This document shows positions 7,903 through 16,973 of a stretch of DNA of 24,074 bases, in pieces. Each line of letters opens with the position of its first letter. The stretch's first letter is position 1. The notes under the pieces are model-generated. The model was not told where the DNA came from and searched no databases. It saw only the letters and a program-made list of their open reading frames with translations. This stretch comes from Thaumarchaeota archaeon UBA223. GTDB taxonomy: Archaea; Thermoproteota; Nitrososphaeria; Nitrososphaerales; UBA57. A program made the translations under genes and the position numbers. The stretch is taken from contig DAHJ01000033.1 of assembly GCA_002495905.1 (NCBI GenBank), positions 2,653 to 26,726 on the forward strand, given 5' to 3'.

Positions 7903-9387
7903 ATGGTAGATGCTAGTTTTCCACTTATTTCTGTTCTAATTGCCCTGCCTATTCTTGCTGGTTTGGCTATTCCATTATTATTCAAAAACTCCCAGAAATA
8001 CATAATTCATTATGCTGTTATAGTAGCCTTAATTGAATTAGCAATTACTTTCTATTCTTATGGACTAATTCTAACCAATGGCAGTGGTGGAGAATATAAT
8101 TTTGTTGAAGGCCCTGTAACAATTCTTGGTAATTTCGGTATTGACTATCTAGTTGGAATGGATGGTCTTAGCGGACCTCTTGTTCTTATTACTTCAATCT
8201 TGACTTTGCTAGTTTTATTCGGTTCTCGTGATTTAATTGAAGATCGTAAGGTCCTTTATTATTCTATGATTTTCATTTTTGAAGGTTCTATCATGGGAGT
8301 CTTTACTCAATTAAACATGATTCTATTCTATGTTTTTTGGGATGTGGTACTAATTCCTATGTTTCTATTTATAGGAATATGGGGAGGCCCACGTAAACGT
8401 TATGCCGCAATGAAATTCTTCTTGTTTACTTTTGTAGGAAGTATTTTCATGCTTCTTGCCTTTATACTCATTTACTTCAATGTTACACCTCATTCATTTA
8501 ACATTCCTGAAGTAGCTGGAAAAATTCCATTAAGCCTTCAAGTTATTTCTTCAGTACTTTTCTTCATTGGTTTTGGCGTTAAACTTCCTGTAGTTCCGTT
8601 CCATACTTGGCTTCCAGATGCCCATGTTGAAGCTCCTGCTCCAATTAGTGTATTCCTTGCAGGTTTGTTATTGAAAATGGGCGGTTACGGATTCCTACGT
8701 TTCAACATTGGTCTACTTCCCGAAGCATCAGCTCAATATGCTTGGATCTTTATTCTTGTTGGAATAATTACTATGTTTTATGGTGCAATAGTTGCAATCG
8801 TTCAAACTGATATCAAGAAAATGATTGCGTTAACTAGTGTAAATCACATGGGATTTGTTATGGTTGGTGCATTTACTGGAACTGTTTTCGGAATCTCTGG
8901 TTCAATATTCCAAATGTTTGCTCACGCTGCCGCAGTAGGAATTATGTTCATGCTCTCTGGATATCTACATGAAGCTACAGGCACACGTAACATTACCGTC
9001 ATTAAAGGACTCAAATTCACCAGTCCTAGGTTAGCTACTCTTCTAATATTAGGTTCTATGGCAGCTATGTGTATTCCGATTTTTAGTAGTTTCATAAGTG
9101 AATATATGGTAATTCTTGGTGCAATTCAAGTCAATCCAATTTATGCATTAATTGTTGCTGTACCTGCTATTACTGTTGGTTATTTCTTATGGATGTTACG
9201 CCGTGTAGTCATGTCTGACCTAAAACCGGGCACCAAAAAATGGGATTTGAGTAATATCTCTACTATAGCTCTTGTATTGTATCTTGTTCCATTAGTTCTT
9301 ACACTTATTGCTCCTTGGCTCATTCTGGATGTAGCAAATCCAATATCCACTTTTTACGCAGCTTTAGTATCAGGAGGTGCTGCATAG
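7903..9387 (+). CDS. nuoM: NADH-quinone oxidoreductase subunit M
   Basis: This is a 494-residue proton-pumping subunit closer to classical NuoM than the copy at 4263. Seen: GVKLPVVPFHTWLPDAHVEAP (TM7 Lys), a TM12 Glu in SFISEYMVILGA, and IPMFLFIGIWGGPRKRYAAMKFFL after TM5. One oddity: the TM5 carboxylate is Asp in VFWDVVLIPM, where NuoM normally has Glu. Start candidates are ATG 7903, ATG 7900 and GTG 7894; GGGTGATT at 7892-7899 gives the best spacing to 7903. It overlaps or abuts nuoL and is followed by nuoN. It belongs in the membrane arm between NuoL and NuoN, perhaps beside the extra NuoM-like subunit. Confidence 0.93.
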   Translation: MVDASFPLISVLIALPILAGLAIPLLFKNSQKYIIHYAVIVALIELAITFYSYGLILTNGSGGEYNFVEGPVTILGNFGIDYLVGMDGLSGPLVLITSILTLLVLFGSRDLIEDRKVLYYSMIFIFEGSIMGVFTQLNMILFYVFWDVVLIPMFLFIGIWGGPRKRYAAMKFFLFTFVGSIFMLLAFILIYFNVTPHSFNIPEVAGKIPLSLQVISSVLFFIGFGVKLPVVPFHTWLPDAHVEAPAPISVFLAGLLLKMGGYGFLRFNIGLLPEASAQYAWIFILVGIITMFYGAIVAIVQTDIKKMIALTSVNHMGFVMVGAFTGTVFGISGSIFQMFAHAAAVGIMFMLSGYLHEATGTRNITVIKGLKFTSPRLATLLILGSMAAMCIPIFSSFISEYMVILGAIQVNPIYALIVAVPAITVGYFLWMLRRVVMSDLKPGTKKWDLSNISTIALVLYLVPLVLTLIAPWLILDVANPISTFYAALVSGGAA

Positions 9388-9388
9388 T

Positions 9389-10837
9389 TTGGATACTCCA
9401 CTCATAGTACTCATTGTTCTAACTTCTGTTGCAGTTACTTCTCCACTATATGGAATAATATTTGGCAAAAAATCCCTAAAATATGTTCAATATCTTACTA
9501 CACTTTCTTTATTGATTTCTTTAGTTCTATTAATTAGTTCTACCTTGTCTCTTACTCCTCAAGAATCTACAGTTCCTCATCTTCTTCGCAACGACAGTCT
9601 TGGTTCATTCTTCAGTCTCATGGTAATATTGGTAACACTGTTTGTAACCATAACTTCGTTTGATTATATGAAAGATAATTCAAATGAAAATATCTATTAT
9701 TCATTATTATTATTCACAGCAATTGGTATGACGATGCTTTCCTTTGCAGTTGATTTACTTGTTATATTTGTTGCATGGGAATTGATGAGTCTTCCGACAT
9801 TCATTTTAGCTGGATATAATAAACGAGACAAACTTTCCAATGAGGCTGCAGTTAAATTCTTTATTCTTGGAGCCTTATCCTCAGGAATTCTTCTTTACGG
9901 AATATCGTTAATGTTTGGAATTACAGGTTCTACTAATCTTGATATTATATCTCAGTCTCTTCCTACAGTTTCTGCAGATATGCTTCCGTTCATCATATTC
10001 TCGACTATCTCTATGCTTGCAGGTCTTGGCTTGAAATTATCTATTGTTCCATTTCACATGTGGATTCCAGATGCTTACGAGGGTTCTCCTACAACTATCA
10101 GCGCATTACTTTCAGCTGCTACCAAGAAGGCTGGTTTTGCAGCCGCAATAAGAATATTTGCAGTAATATTTCCAATATTTTCTTTTGATCTAGCACTCGC
10201 TTTGTCCATCGTAGCTCTGGTAACTATGACTGTTGGTAACCTTGCTGCACTTACACAAAAGTCCATAACAAGAATGCTTGCTTATTCTAGTATTGCACAA
10301 GCTGGATATCTTCTCATTGGTTTAGTTGTATTACCTTATTCTGATCTTGGATTACTTGGTTTATTATATCATTCTTTTAACCATGCAATTTTACAAGCTT
10401 CTGCTTTCTTGGCAGCTGCATTAGTTAGATTAAAAACTTCTAGCAGTTCGTTAGATAGTTATAATGGACTTTCTAAAGTAATGCCAATAACTTCATTTTG
10501 TTTGGCATTATCATTATTGGGTCTAGCCGGAATTCCACCATTGAATGGATTTTGGAGTAAGTTAGTATTATTTGCAGCGGCAGTTGATGGAGGTTATACT
10601 TGGCTTGCTCTTGCAGGACTTGTTAACAGTGCAATTTCTGTTGCTTATTATTTACTAGTAATAAAAAGAATGTATATGGATGAAACATCACTCAAGTCAA
10701 TAAAAGAACCATTCCTCTTTATTTCGATTCTTGTGTTTGCTTCTGTTGTAATCATAGTTACTGGTTTACTTCCAAACATTTTGTATAATATCTCAGAAGA
10801 TATTACACTGTCTTTCTTATCTAATAATCCCGTCTGA
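9389..10837 (+). CDS. nuoN: NADH-quinone oxidoreductase subunit N
   Basis: This 482-residue proton-pumping subunit sits nearest NuoK. Seen: Glu in FVAWELMSLPTFILAGYN (TM5), Lys in GLGLKLSIVPFHMWIPDAYEG (TM7), and the TM12 Lys in IPPLNGFWSKLVLFAA, all expected for NuoN. TTG 9389 is chosen because GGAGGTG lies at 9373-9379; a GTG at 9377 is in frame but is part of that site. This is the last gene of the complex I operon. Its stop overlaps by 17 nt the end of the convergent polyprenyl synthase gene, leaving no room for a separate terminator between them. Confidence 0.94.
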   Translation: MDTPLIVLIVLTSVAVTSPLYGIIFGKKSLKYVQYLTTLSLLISLVLLISSTLSLTPQESTVPHLLRNDSLGSFFSLMVILVTLFVTITSFDYMKDNSNENIYYSLLLFTAIGMTMLSFAVDLLVIFVAWELMSLPTFILAGYNKRDKLSNEAAVKFFILGALSSGILLYGISLMFGITGSTNLDIISQSLPTVSADMLPFIIFSTISMLAGLGLKLSIVPFHMWIPDAYEGSPTTISALLSAATKKAGFAAAIRIFAVIFPIFSFDLALALSIVALVTMTVGNLAALTQKSITRMLAYSSIAQAGYLLIGLVVLPYSDLGLLGLLYHSFNHAILQASAFLAAALVRLKTSSSSLDSYNGLSKVMPITSFCLALSLLGLAGIPPLNGFWSKLVLFAAAVDGGYTWLALAGLVNSAISVAYYLLVIKRMYMDETSLKSIKEPFLFISILVFASVVIIVTGLLPNILYNISEDITLSFLSNNPV

Positions 10838-11678
10838 TAGTGAAATCTGCTAAATCGTGCAAAAATTCTTTTTGTTCCGAATCTTTAATTACATCTAAAC
10901 TGTTTTTTGCGTTTTCTGCATATACATTAGCCATCTCTTTTAATTTTGTCAATGTTACATGTTTGTTCTCTTGAATATCGCTACTAAGTTTCATGTCATT
11001 TGAAAATTTCCTATCAGTTTCCCAATCAAGTATGTCATCATGAATTTGATATGCAATTCCTAGATTTACTCCAAATCCAGCTAGACCATCTATCTCTTCT
11101 TCATTTCCTCCACCTATAATTGCTCCTAATTTAGACGACGTCTGAAATAACGCTGCTGTTTTTTCACTGTTAACTGTCAAATATTCTACCCATGGTACTT
11201 CTCTTGAATTCATACTAAGTTCTCTTTGTTCTCCTTCACACATCTTAATTGCAGCAAGCGAGAGCTCTTTTGCTACTCGCGGATCATTATATCTAGAAGC
11301 AATCTCTAAAATTATACCAAAAACAAAATCTGCTGTTAAAATTGATGTATTATTTCCATATCTCTTGTGAAATGAATCTCTGTCTCGTCTCTTTATTTGT
11401 TCATCAATAATATCGTCATGTATGATTGATTCTGTATGTAAAAGTTCTACTGCCACTGATGCTAAATCTGTTTTTGTAGATGGAACACCTACTGCTTCTG
11501 CCGCAAGCATTAAAATCAAAGGTCTGATTCTCTTACCTCCATGTGTAGCATAAAGTAAAGGCTCATGGAAACTAGACCACTGATGATTATCAAATACTTT
11601 GATTAGTGCTTTATCAAATCTTACTATATAGCTTTCAGATCTAATTTCTAATTCCTTAATTAATTCTTCCCGGTTCAA
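10821..11678 (-). CDS. Polyprenyl (probably geranylgeranyl) diphosphate synthase
   Basis: This 285-residue trans-isoprenyl diphosphate synthase would supply allylic diphosphates for archaeal ether lipids and quinone side chains. Seen: GGKRIRP (47-53), the first aspartate-rich motif DDIID (88-92) with RR-x-R just after, a Lys-Thr pair near 173, and the second motif DDILD (214-218). No aromatic residue sits at positions 4 or 5 before the first motif (Ser84, Glu83), which argues against a short-chain FPP synthase and for GGPP or longer. That product call is inference. The protein is slightly shorter than the common 300-340 residues but ends normally. The start is TTG at 11678-11676, with GGGAGATG just upstream on the minus strand. 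Confidence 0.9.
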   Translation of the reverse strand: MNREELIKELEIRSESYIVRFDKALIKVFDNHQWSSFHEPLLYATHGGKRIRPLILMLAAEAVGVPSTKTDLASVAVELLHTESIIHDDIIDEQIKRRDRDSFHKRYGNNTSILTADFVFGIILEIASRYNDPRVAKELSLAAIKMCEGEQRELSMNSREVPWVEYLTVNSEKTAALFQTSSKLGAIIGGGNEEEIDGLAGFGVNLGIAYQIHDDILDWETDRKFSNDMKLSSDIQENKHVTLTKLKEMANVYAENAKNSLDVIKDSEQKEFLHDLADFTIRRDY

Positions 11679-12004
11679 TATTACATCTCCCTTCCCATTC
11701 TTTACATTATTCTGACTATAGTTCCCTAAAAGTTAACACCATTTATTAAATTATGTTAATTATACCCCGCCTCTGACTGAAATAGGTCATTGTTTTGGCT
11801 TAATGCCCATACTTACCACTCCTCTTAACTCGGGGCTATATGTGATCTGTCACATCGCTGGGTGGCCAAAAAATCATCAAAGTGTTAGTCACACAACTTC
11901 ATAATCGGCCGTCACAATGTATTTATGACCACAATTATCCGTTGTTTTGCTGATTTATCTATTTTTAAAGAAATAAATAAGAAACCTGTATTTTTTTAGT
12001 TATT
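11679..12004. other. 326-nt intergenic region with GC-rich, structured core
   Basis: This is the longest gene-free stretch. The outer parts are A+T-rich and presumably carry the two divergent promoters. The core (about 11765-11916) is clearly richer in G+C and dense in inverted repeats. CCCCG (11765-11769) can pair with CGGGG (11831-11835), enclosing TGAC/GTCA and GGC/GCC hairpins. ATGTGA-TCTG-TCACAT is at 11840-11855. GGTGGCC (11861-11867) can pair with GGCCGTC (11907-11913), enclosing GTGT-TAGTC-ACAC (11882-11894). A run of seven T ends near 11998. GTCACA occurs three times (11849, 11888, 11911). No open frame of note was seen. It could be a small RNA gene, a leader or a regulator-binding region; I cannot identify it. 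Confidence 0.5.
11757..11766 (-). promoter_or_regulatory. Probable TATA box for the polyprenyl synthase gene
   Basis: On the minus strand the segment reads GGTATAATTAA. A start about 26 nt downstream would give a leader of roughly 55 nt that keeps the GGGAGATG ribosome binding site of the gene ending at 10821. Position and composition are the only evidence. Confidence 0.4.
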
Positions 12005-12598
12005 ATGGCGAACATAGATATTAGAATTTTGGCAATAGCTGGTATCGTAGTTCTAGTTGGAATTGGATTCTTTTTATTTAATAATAACTCTAGCTCATCA
12101 GATACTATGAATAATGGTTCTGGACCAATTGCAGTTATTGACACTAATTTTGGTAATATAGTGATTCAATTGCGACCTGATGTAGCTCCAGGACATGTTG
12201 AAAATTTTGTTAAATTAGCTCAAGATGGATTTTATGATGGAACTACCTTTCACCGTGTAATCCCTGGTTTTATGATTCAAGGAGGAGATCCTAATTCTAA
12301 AGATGAAGATCGCAGCAATGATGGTCAAGGAGGTCCTGGATATACTATAAATGCTGAGTTTAGTGATGTGCCACATAAACGTGGTATATTATCGATGGCT
12401 AGAGCACAGGATCCTAATTCTGCAGGTTCTCAATTCTTTATTGTAGTAGCTGATTCAAATTTCTTGGACGGACAATATTCTGTATTTGGTGAAGTCATCG
12501 AAGGAATGGATGTCGCAGATAAAATTGTAAATGTTCAAAGAGATGGTATGGATAATCCTCTAGAAAAAGTTACTATGAAGGTTACTATTCGTTCCTAG
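12005..12598 (+). CDS. Membrane-anchored cyclophilin-type peptidyl-prolyl isomerase
   Basis: This 197-residue protein would catalyse proline cis-trans isomerisation. Residues 7-26 form one hydrophobic helix, followed by a Ser/Asn-rich linker to about 40; the catalytic domain probably faces outside. The cyclophilin core (about 41-197) has VENFVKL, FHRVIPGFMIQGGD (catalytic Arg84, Gln92), SAGSQFFI (139-146) and LDGQYSVFG. The usual Trp before LDG is Phe153 and the usual His is Tyr158, substitutions common in bacterial cyclophilins that lower cyclosporin binding. No ribosome binding site precedes ATG 12005 (it follows TTTTTTTAGTTATT), so the transcript may be leaderless. The 3' end overlaps convergent pheT by 14 nt. 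Confidence 0.93.
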   Translation: MANIDIRILAIAGIVVLVGIGFFLFNNNSSSSDTMNNGSGPIAVIDTNFGNIVIQLRPDVAPGHVENFVKLAQDGFYDGTTFHRVIPGFMIQGGDPNSKDEDRSNDGQGGPGYTINAEFSDVPHKRGILSMARAQDPNSAGSQFFIVVADSNFLDGQYSVFGEVIEGMDVADKIVNVQRDGMDNPLEKVTMKVTIRS

Positions 12599-14240
12599 AA
12601 CTTTTCATCAACTGATCTAAATCTATATCGAATAATGATATTGGAGTTCTTAATGCAAAATTTTCTAATACTTGAGGCTTAATCTCACCTATTAACCCGA
12701 TTTTTATTCCCTTTTCATCAATTATTTCTGCTACTCTTCCTTTTACAAATAACTCATTTTCACTAGCTTTCGTAGATAAATCTACATTAAATAATTGTTT
12801 GCCAAATGCATTAAGATAAGAACTAGCCTCTGTAAAATTCACTGTAGCATGAGCTAAACCTACAGTAAGTTGATAATTTTCATATATTTCATTATTCTTC
12901 TTACCGAAAACCTTTGAAATCTCAAAAATTCTTTGCGGATATTTTTTGTGTATGTTCTTCGAAAATGTTTTCAGAATTGCAGGAATATTAGAATTCTTTA
13001 AAACTTCATGTTCAATACTTTTTGTATCTACTACTTTCAATAGTTCCTTAGTACTCATTTCCGATTTTTCAAGCATTTCTTCACTGATTAATCCTATAGT
13101 CATTATCTCAATTAATCCAAGACCTGTCAATACATCCCTTGCTTTATCTAAAAATCTCTGTTTCTCATCAAATCCCCCTGTCATATCTGATCCTGGAAGC
13201 GTTGGTTTTAGGTTATGTATTCCGTATCCTAACCCAATCTCTTCAATTACATCAACTGGATGAATTAGGTCAAATCTAAACGGTTCTGTTTTGATTACTA
13301 TTTTATTTCCTAATATTTTCCCTGAAATTCTACACCTACGTAAATATTCTACTATTTCTTTTTCTGATAATTCTAGTCCTAGTAGTGACTTTGCATATTC
13401 AGTTTCAACTTCGATTGTATCGTCCTTAATTTCGGGAGTTTTAATCTTAAGATTATCAAAGTTAATTTTTACTGAATGTACCTTTCCACCTGCATCGTTA
13501 AGCGTTGTAAATAATACTGACAATGCATTAGATACTGCATCTAAATCTGTTCCCGTTACATCAATAAACAAATTAGTTGTTTTTGCATCTAATCTTGTTA
13601 AATCTCCATTAATTATTGGCGGAAATGACAACACTTGATTATTGCCGTCCTTTATGATTGGATATCGATCATGTCCTGAGAGTATATTTGCATATTGATT
13701 TCCTATTTCTGAATTTAATATTTCTTTTACATTCATCTCTGAATCTTTGTTTAATGGAATAAATGAAAATGACTCATCGACTGTAGTATATTCCAAAGGT
13801 GATTTTATAACATCTAAATTATGAATTCCTATGGCAACTTTTTTCCTTCTTCTTCCAATACCATTATGCAAATCTTCTTGCATTGTGATTATTTGTCTGA
13901 TTGTTTCGTCATCTAATTTTATATCTTTTACTACCGCCGCTACGATGTACTGTCTGACTTGTTCTGTTGATTTATCAACATTAACAACAAATTCACTTTC
14001 ATGAATATCGTATTTTGAATATTCAGTTTCAAAATCTAAGAAGCTATTTAACGATCTTGCAATTCCATAATCCGTTGAATAGTCTGGACGATTTGGATTA
14101 TATTCTATTTTGATATATTCCTCATTTTCTTCTTCTATATCTAAACCTAGATATGGAATCTTTTCAATTAACTGTTCTTTTGAAATTTTACCTTTCAACA
14201 TTGAAAACATTCTATCATAATACACTGTAACTACGGGCAT
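12585..14240 (-). CDS. pheT: Phenylalanyl-tRNA synthetase beta subunit
   Basis: This 551-residue beta chain of the (alpha-beta)2 PheRS carries the editing domain and binds tRNA-Phe. The length fits the compact archaeal/eukaryotic type, which lacks the N-terminal OB and C-terminal ferredoxin-like domains of bacterial PheT. Recognisable features are the N-terminal PVVTVYYDRMFSML segment, EYNPNRPDYSTDYGIAR (NRPDL-like), VFINVTGTD-like GDLTRLDAKTTNLFIDVTGTD in the middle, and the C-terminal catalytic-like domain with PVDVIEEIGLGYG. ATG 14240 follows GAGG and lies 10 nt inside the end of pheS, indicating translational coupling. An in-frame TTG at 14261 would add 7 residues. Transcribed with pheS and trpS. 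Confidence 0.95.
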   Translation of the reverse strand: MPVVTVYYDRMFSMLKGKISKEQLIEKIPYLGLDIEEENEEYIKIEYNPNRPDYSTDYGIARSLNSFLDFETEYSKYDIHESEFVVNVDKSTEQVRQYIVAAVVKDIKLDDETIRQIITMQEDLHNGIGRRRKKVAIGIHNLDVIKSPLEYTTVDESFSFIPLNKDSEMNVKEILNSEIGNQYANILSGHDRYPIIKDGNNQVLSFPPIINGDLTRLDAKTTNLFIDVTGTDLDAVSNALSVLFTTLNDAGGKVHSVKINFDNLKIKTPEIKDDTIEVETEYAKSLLGLELSEKEIVEYLRRCRISGKILGNKIVIKTEPFRFDLIHPVDVIEEIGLGYGIHNLKPTLPGSDMTGGFDEKQRFLDKARDVLTGLGLIEIMTIGLISEEMLEKSEMSTKELLKVVDTKSIEHEVLKNSNIPAILKTFSKNIHKKYPQRIFEISKVFGKKNNEIYENYQLTVGLAHATVNFTEASSYLNAFGKQLFNVDLSTKASENELFVKGRVAEIIDEKGIKIGLIGEIKPQVLENFALRTPISLFDIDLDQLMKSSRNE

Positions 14241-15739
14241 AATGGAATTCCTCTTAACCAATCAAGATCATTTTCATATAATTTTCTCACATCATCTATT
14301 CCATATCTAAGCATAACCAATCTTTCTAATCCACTTCCCCATGCTAATACTGGATTCTTTACTCCAAGTGGTCTTGTAACTTCAGGTCTGAATATGCCCA
14401 TTCCTCCAAGTTCTATCCATCTTCCTAAACCTTCATGATATACCATTGATTGTAGAGATGGTTCTGTATATGGAAAGAACGACGGCCAGAATTTTATCTT
14501 CTCAAAACCTAATTTTTTATAAAATTTAGTTAATAGTCCCATTAAATCTCTTAGAGTTACATCTTTTCCAACTACTATTCCTTCTATTTGATGAAATTCA
14601 ACCAGATTCTTAAAAGTCACTTTCTCATTACGAAATACTCTTCCAACTGAAAATACTCTTGCTTCATCTGGTTTATTATCTGCCAAATTTCGCACTGAAA
14701 CACAAGTTGTATGTGTTCTCATAACCATTCTTCTAGCTTGTTCTATATCCCAATGATAACGCCAACCTTTAGATCCTGTATTTGCTCCATCTTTATGTAC
14801 TGATTCAACATTTTTCAATATCTGTTCATCTACATCCAATGATGCTTTTTCATTTTCAATGTAAAATGTATCTTGAATCTCTCTAGCAGGATGATCTTGA
14901 GGAGTAAACAAAGCATCAAAATTCCAAAATGAGGATTGCACAATGGACCCCTCGACTTCTTGAAAACCTAACGAAACAAAAATCTCCCTTACTTCATCTA
15001 TGAATATTCTTACAGGATGTTTCTTTCCTGAATAAATCGTTGGAGCTGGCGATTCTACATTTAATGGTCTTAATGAAGCATTTCTCCATTCTCCTGATTC
15101 TAACATCTTTGGAGTTAGTGCGTCAATGTAATTGTCGTCTTTAATATTCTTGGAAATATCTAAACCATTTTTTGTTATCTTGATACGAGCTTTCTTTACT
15201 ATTTCATACGAAATATATTCAGGTCTTTTTACAAGTGACCGTAAAATCTCTTGTTCTTGTGCAGAAAACTTGGAAAGTTCTACTTGTCCTGAAATTTTAT
15301 TCAATAAATCTTCAATCTTAGATTTTGCTTCTTTATCTTCTCTTTTTACAATTACTTTATTGTCTTTTTTTAGTATTGTGATCCACTTTTCAGCTCTTGC
15401 ATATCCTAATGCTGCCGATAACTCATCTTGATTCAAATCTACTTTCTTAGGCAATTCTGCTAGTTCTACTTCTTCTCCTACTTTCAAATTATTTACTAGT
15501 CTTTTTTCAGGTATTCCATTTAGTTTTGTATTCTCGCCTTCCTTGCCTAATGAAATTAATTTAATTTCTGTCATCTTTACTTCAATAAGATTCTTTTCTT
15601 TAAGCCATTCTACAGATCTTCTTATTTGATCAACAGTAAGCCCTGATTCATATACTAAATCTTCTAGTTCTGCCTCATTTTTATTCGACATTACTTGTAA
15701 TAATTTTCTTTCTAACAAATGCAAATTGTTTGTATTCAT
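14231..15739 (-). CDS. pheS: Phenylalanyl-tRNA synthetase alpha subunit
   Basis: This class II aminoacyl-tRNA synthetase catalytic chain has about 502 residues. The N-terminal 200 residues look like repeated winged-helix domains (EAELEDLVYESGLTVDQIRR and following), typical of archaeal/eukaryotic PheS. The core has HPVRIFIDEVREIFVSLGF, FDALFTPQDHPAREIQDTFY, motif 2 (VFRNEKVTFKNLVEFHQIEG) and motif 3 (AWGSGLERLVMLRYGI). ATG 15739 puts the first helix motif (LHLLERKLL) near the N-terminus. An in-frame GTG at 15757, starting directly after the trpS stop, would add 6 residues and cannot be excluded. The stop overlaps the pheT start. Upstream neighbour is trpS. Confidence 0.95.
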   Translation of the reverse strand: MNTNNLHLLERKLLQVMSNKNEAELEDLVYESGLTVDQIRRSVEWLKEKNLIEVKMTEIKLISLGKEGENTKLNGIPEKRLVNNLKVGEEVELAELPKKVDLNQDELSAALGYARAEKWITILKKDNKVIVKREDKEAKSKIEDLLNKISGQVELSKFSAQEQEILRSLVKRPEYISYEIVKKARIKITKNGLDISKNIKDDNYIDALTPKMLESGEWRNASLRPLNVESPAPTIYSGKKHPVRIFIDEVREIFVSLGFQEVEGSIVQSSFWNFDALFTPQDHPAREIQDTFYIENEKASLDVDEQILKNVESVHKDGANTGSKGWRYHWDIEQARRMVMRTHTTCVSVRNLADNKPDEARVFSVGRVFRNEKVTFKNLVEFHQIEGIVVGKDVTLRDLMGLLTKFYKKLGFEKIKFWPSFFPYTEPSLQSMVYHEGLGRWIELGGMGIFRPEVTRPLGVKNPVLAWGSGLERLVMLRYGIDDVRKLYENDLDWLRGIPLCP

Positions 15740-15757
15740 ATCTGCCAATCTTACCAC

Positions 15758-16876
15758 TTAATCTCTCAAAATAAATTTATCGAAAGTTTTCTTAGCCGAC
15801 TCTCTTTTTCTTTGATGTTCTTTTAGAAATACCTTGGTTTTCTCTGCAGCAATTTGTTTTAATTCTCCCGATAATAGATTTCCTGCTCTGTAATCCTCCT
15901 CGATTTCCGATATTTTCTTATCATCTTCTTCCAAAATCATGTAAAGATATTGAAACGCACTATCTATATCAGGATTTCCTCCATGTTTTCTGTGTTCTTC
16001 AATTGTATCTCTTCCTCCTGTAAATGCACTTTTTATCTTCTTTTCGGCTACTTCAGGTTCATCAGTTGTAAATATTGCAGTATTTGGTTTTGATGCACTC
16101 ATTTTTTCTCCTCTTTGTAATGCAGGTAAAAATTTTGAATGTATTTGCGCTGGTTTGTAATAACCTAGTTTTGGTGCAATTTCTCTAGCAATTCCTCTCC
16201 AATAATCATCTTGATCAATTGCTGCAGGAATCAAACATGGAATATTCTTTCCTTTTAATTCTGATGGTAAGAAACATGTTGCAGCTTGTAAAGATGGAAA
16301 AAATATCATTCCTATGTTGGAACTATTTTGAAAACCAAATATTCCTTTTGCAGTTGAAAATGTAATATGTTTTGCAATATCAGTTGAAATTTTATACATA
16401 GTTTTTATGTATTCAGTATTCTTAAAAATGAATGTTTTTTCTGGATCAAAGCCTAAAGCAATTATGTCTAATATATTTTCATATGAAAAATCTGATACTT
16501 GTTTTCTTGTTAATGTTCTGTCGTGCATATATTTTTCATCATCAGTAATCTGAAAATATAATTCTACATCAAATTTTTCTTGCAAGTATTGAGTAAAAAT
16601 CCAAGGTAAAAGATGTCCTAAATGTGTGTCTCCAGAAGGACCTCTACCTGTGTATAGGAAGAATTTCTCTCCTTTTTCATATTTATCTAAAATCCAATTA
16701 AAATCTCTATGACTAAAAAATACCTTTCTTTTTAACATAAAATGTGGCTTTCCTACATGCTTTTCTACTCTGTCTAACAGTGATTGCTCAATATACGAAG
16801 TACCAAAGTCTCTAACCAATCTATCATAATCTACTTCTCCTTTAACTTCCCACGGAGTCACTGAATAATCTGCCAA
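15758..16876 (-). CDS. trpS: Tryptophanyl-tRNA synthetase
   Basis: This 372-residue class I synthetase charges tRNA-Trp. The HIGH-type motif is THLGH (84-88), preceded by YTGRGPSG, and the KMSKS-type motif is KMSAS (258-262), both as in archaeal/eukaryotic TrpRS. PAAIDQDDYWRGIARE and FMLKRKVFFSHRDF also match that branch. The start is TTG 16876; no closer ATG exists in frame, and the preceding bases (GCAGGTATAAAA) give only a weak ribosome binding site. It is first in the minus-strand block trpS-pheS-pheT, with the pheS frame beginning right after its TAA. Its tRNA substrate gene lies about 3 kb away on the plus strand. Confidence 0.95.
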   Translation of the reverse strand: MADYSVTPWEVKGEVDYDRLVRDFGTSYIEQSLLDRVEKHVGKPHFMLKRKVFFSHRDFNWILDKYEKGEKFFLYTGRGPSGDTHLGHLLPWIFTQYLQEKFDVELYFQITDDEKYMHDRTLTRKQVSDFSYENILDIIALGFDPEKTFIFKNTEYIKTMYKISTDIAKHITFSTAKGIFGFQNSSNIGMIFFPSLQAATCFLPSELKGKNIPCLIPAAIDQDDYWRGIAREIAPKLGYYKPAQIHSKFLPALQRGEKMSASKPNTAIFTTDEPEVAEKKIKSAFTGGRDTIEEHRKHGGNPDIDSAFQYLYMILEEDDKKISEIEEDYRAGNLLSGELKQIAAEKTKVFLKEHQRKRESAKKTFDKFILRD

Positions 16877-16973
16877 TTTTATACCTGCATTTAATAAGTT
16901 ATCTTTCGTTAATATGATTTTGTTGTGTAAATAATGAAAAAGTTAATCTATGTGTAATTTTTATAATCTATTG

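Noticed and set aside
11840..11855. Bacterial CRP-type site
   Set aside because: The half-sites resemble TGTGA/TCACA but the spacer is 4 bp rather than 6, and CRP control is not expected in this lineage.
13291..13638. Plus-strand open frame opposite pheT (also 12946-13263, and 15132-15431 opposite pheS)
   Set aside because: These are antisense shadows of clearly coding synthetase genes, with low-complexity Ser/Phe/Ile-rich composition and no family motifs.
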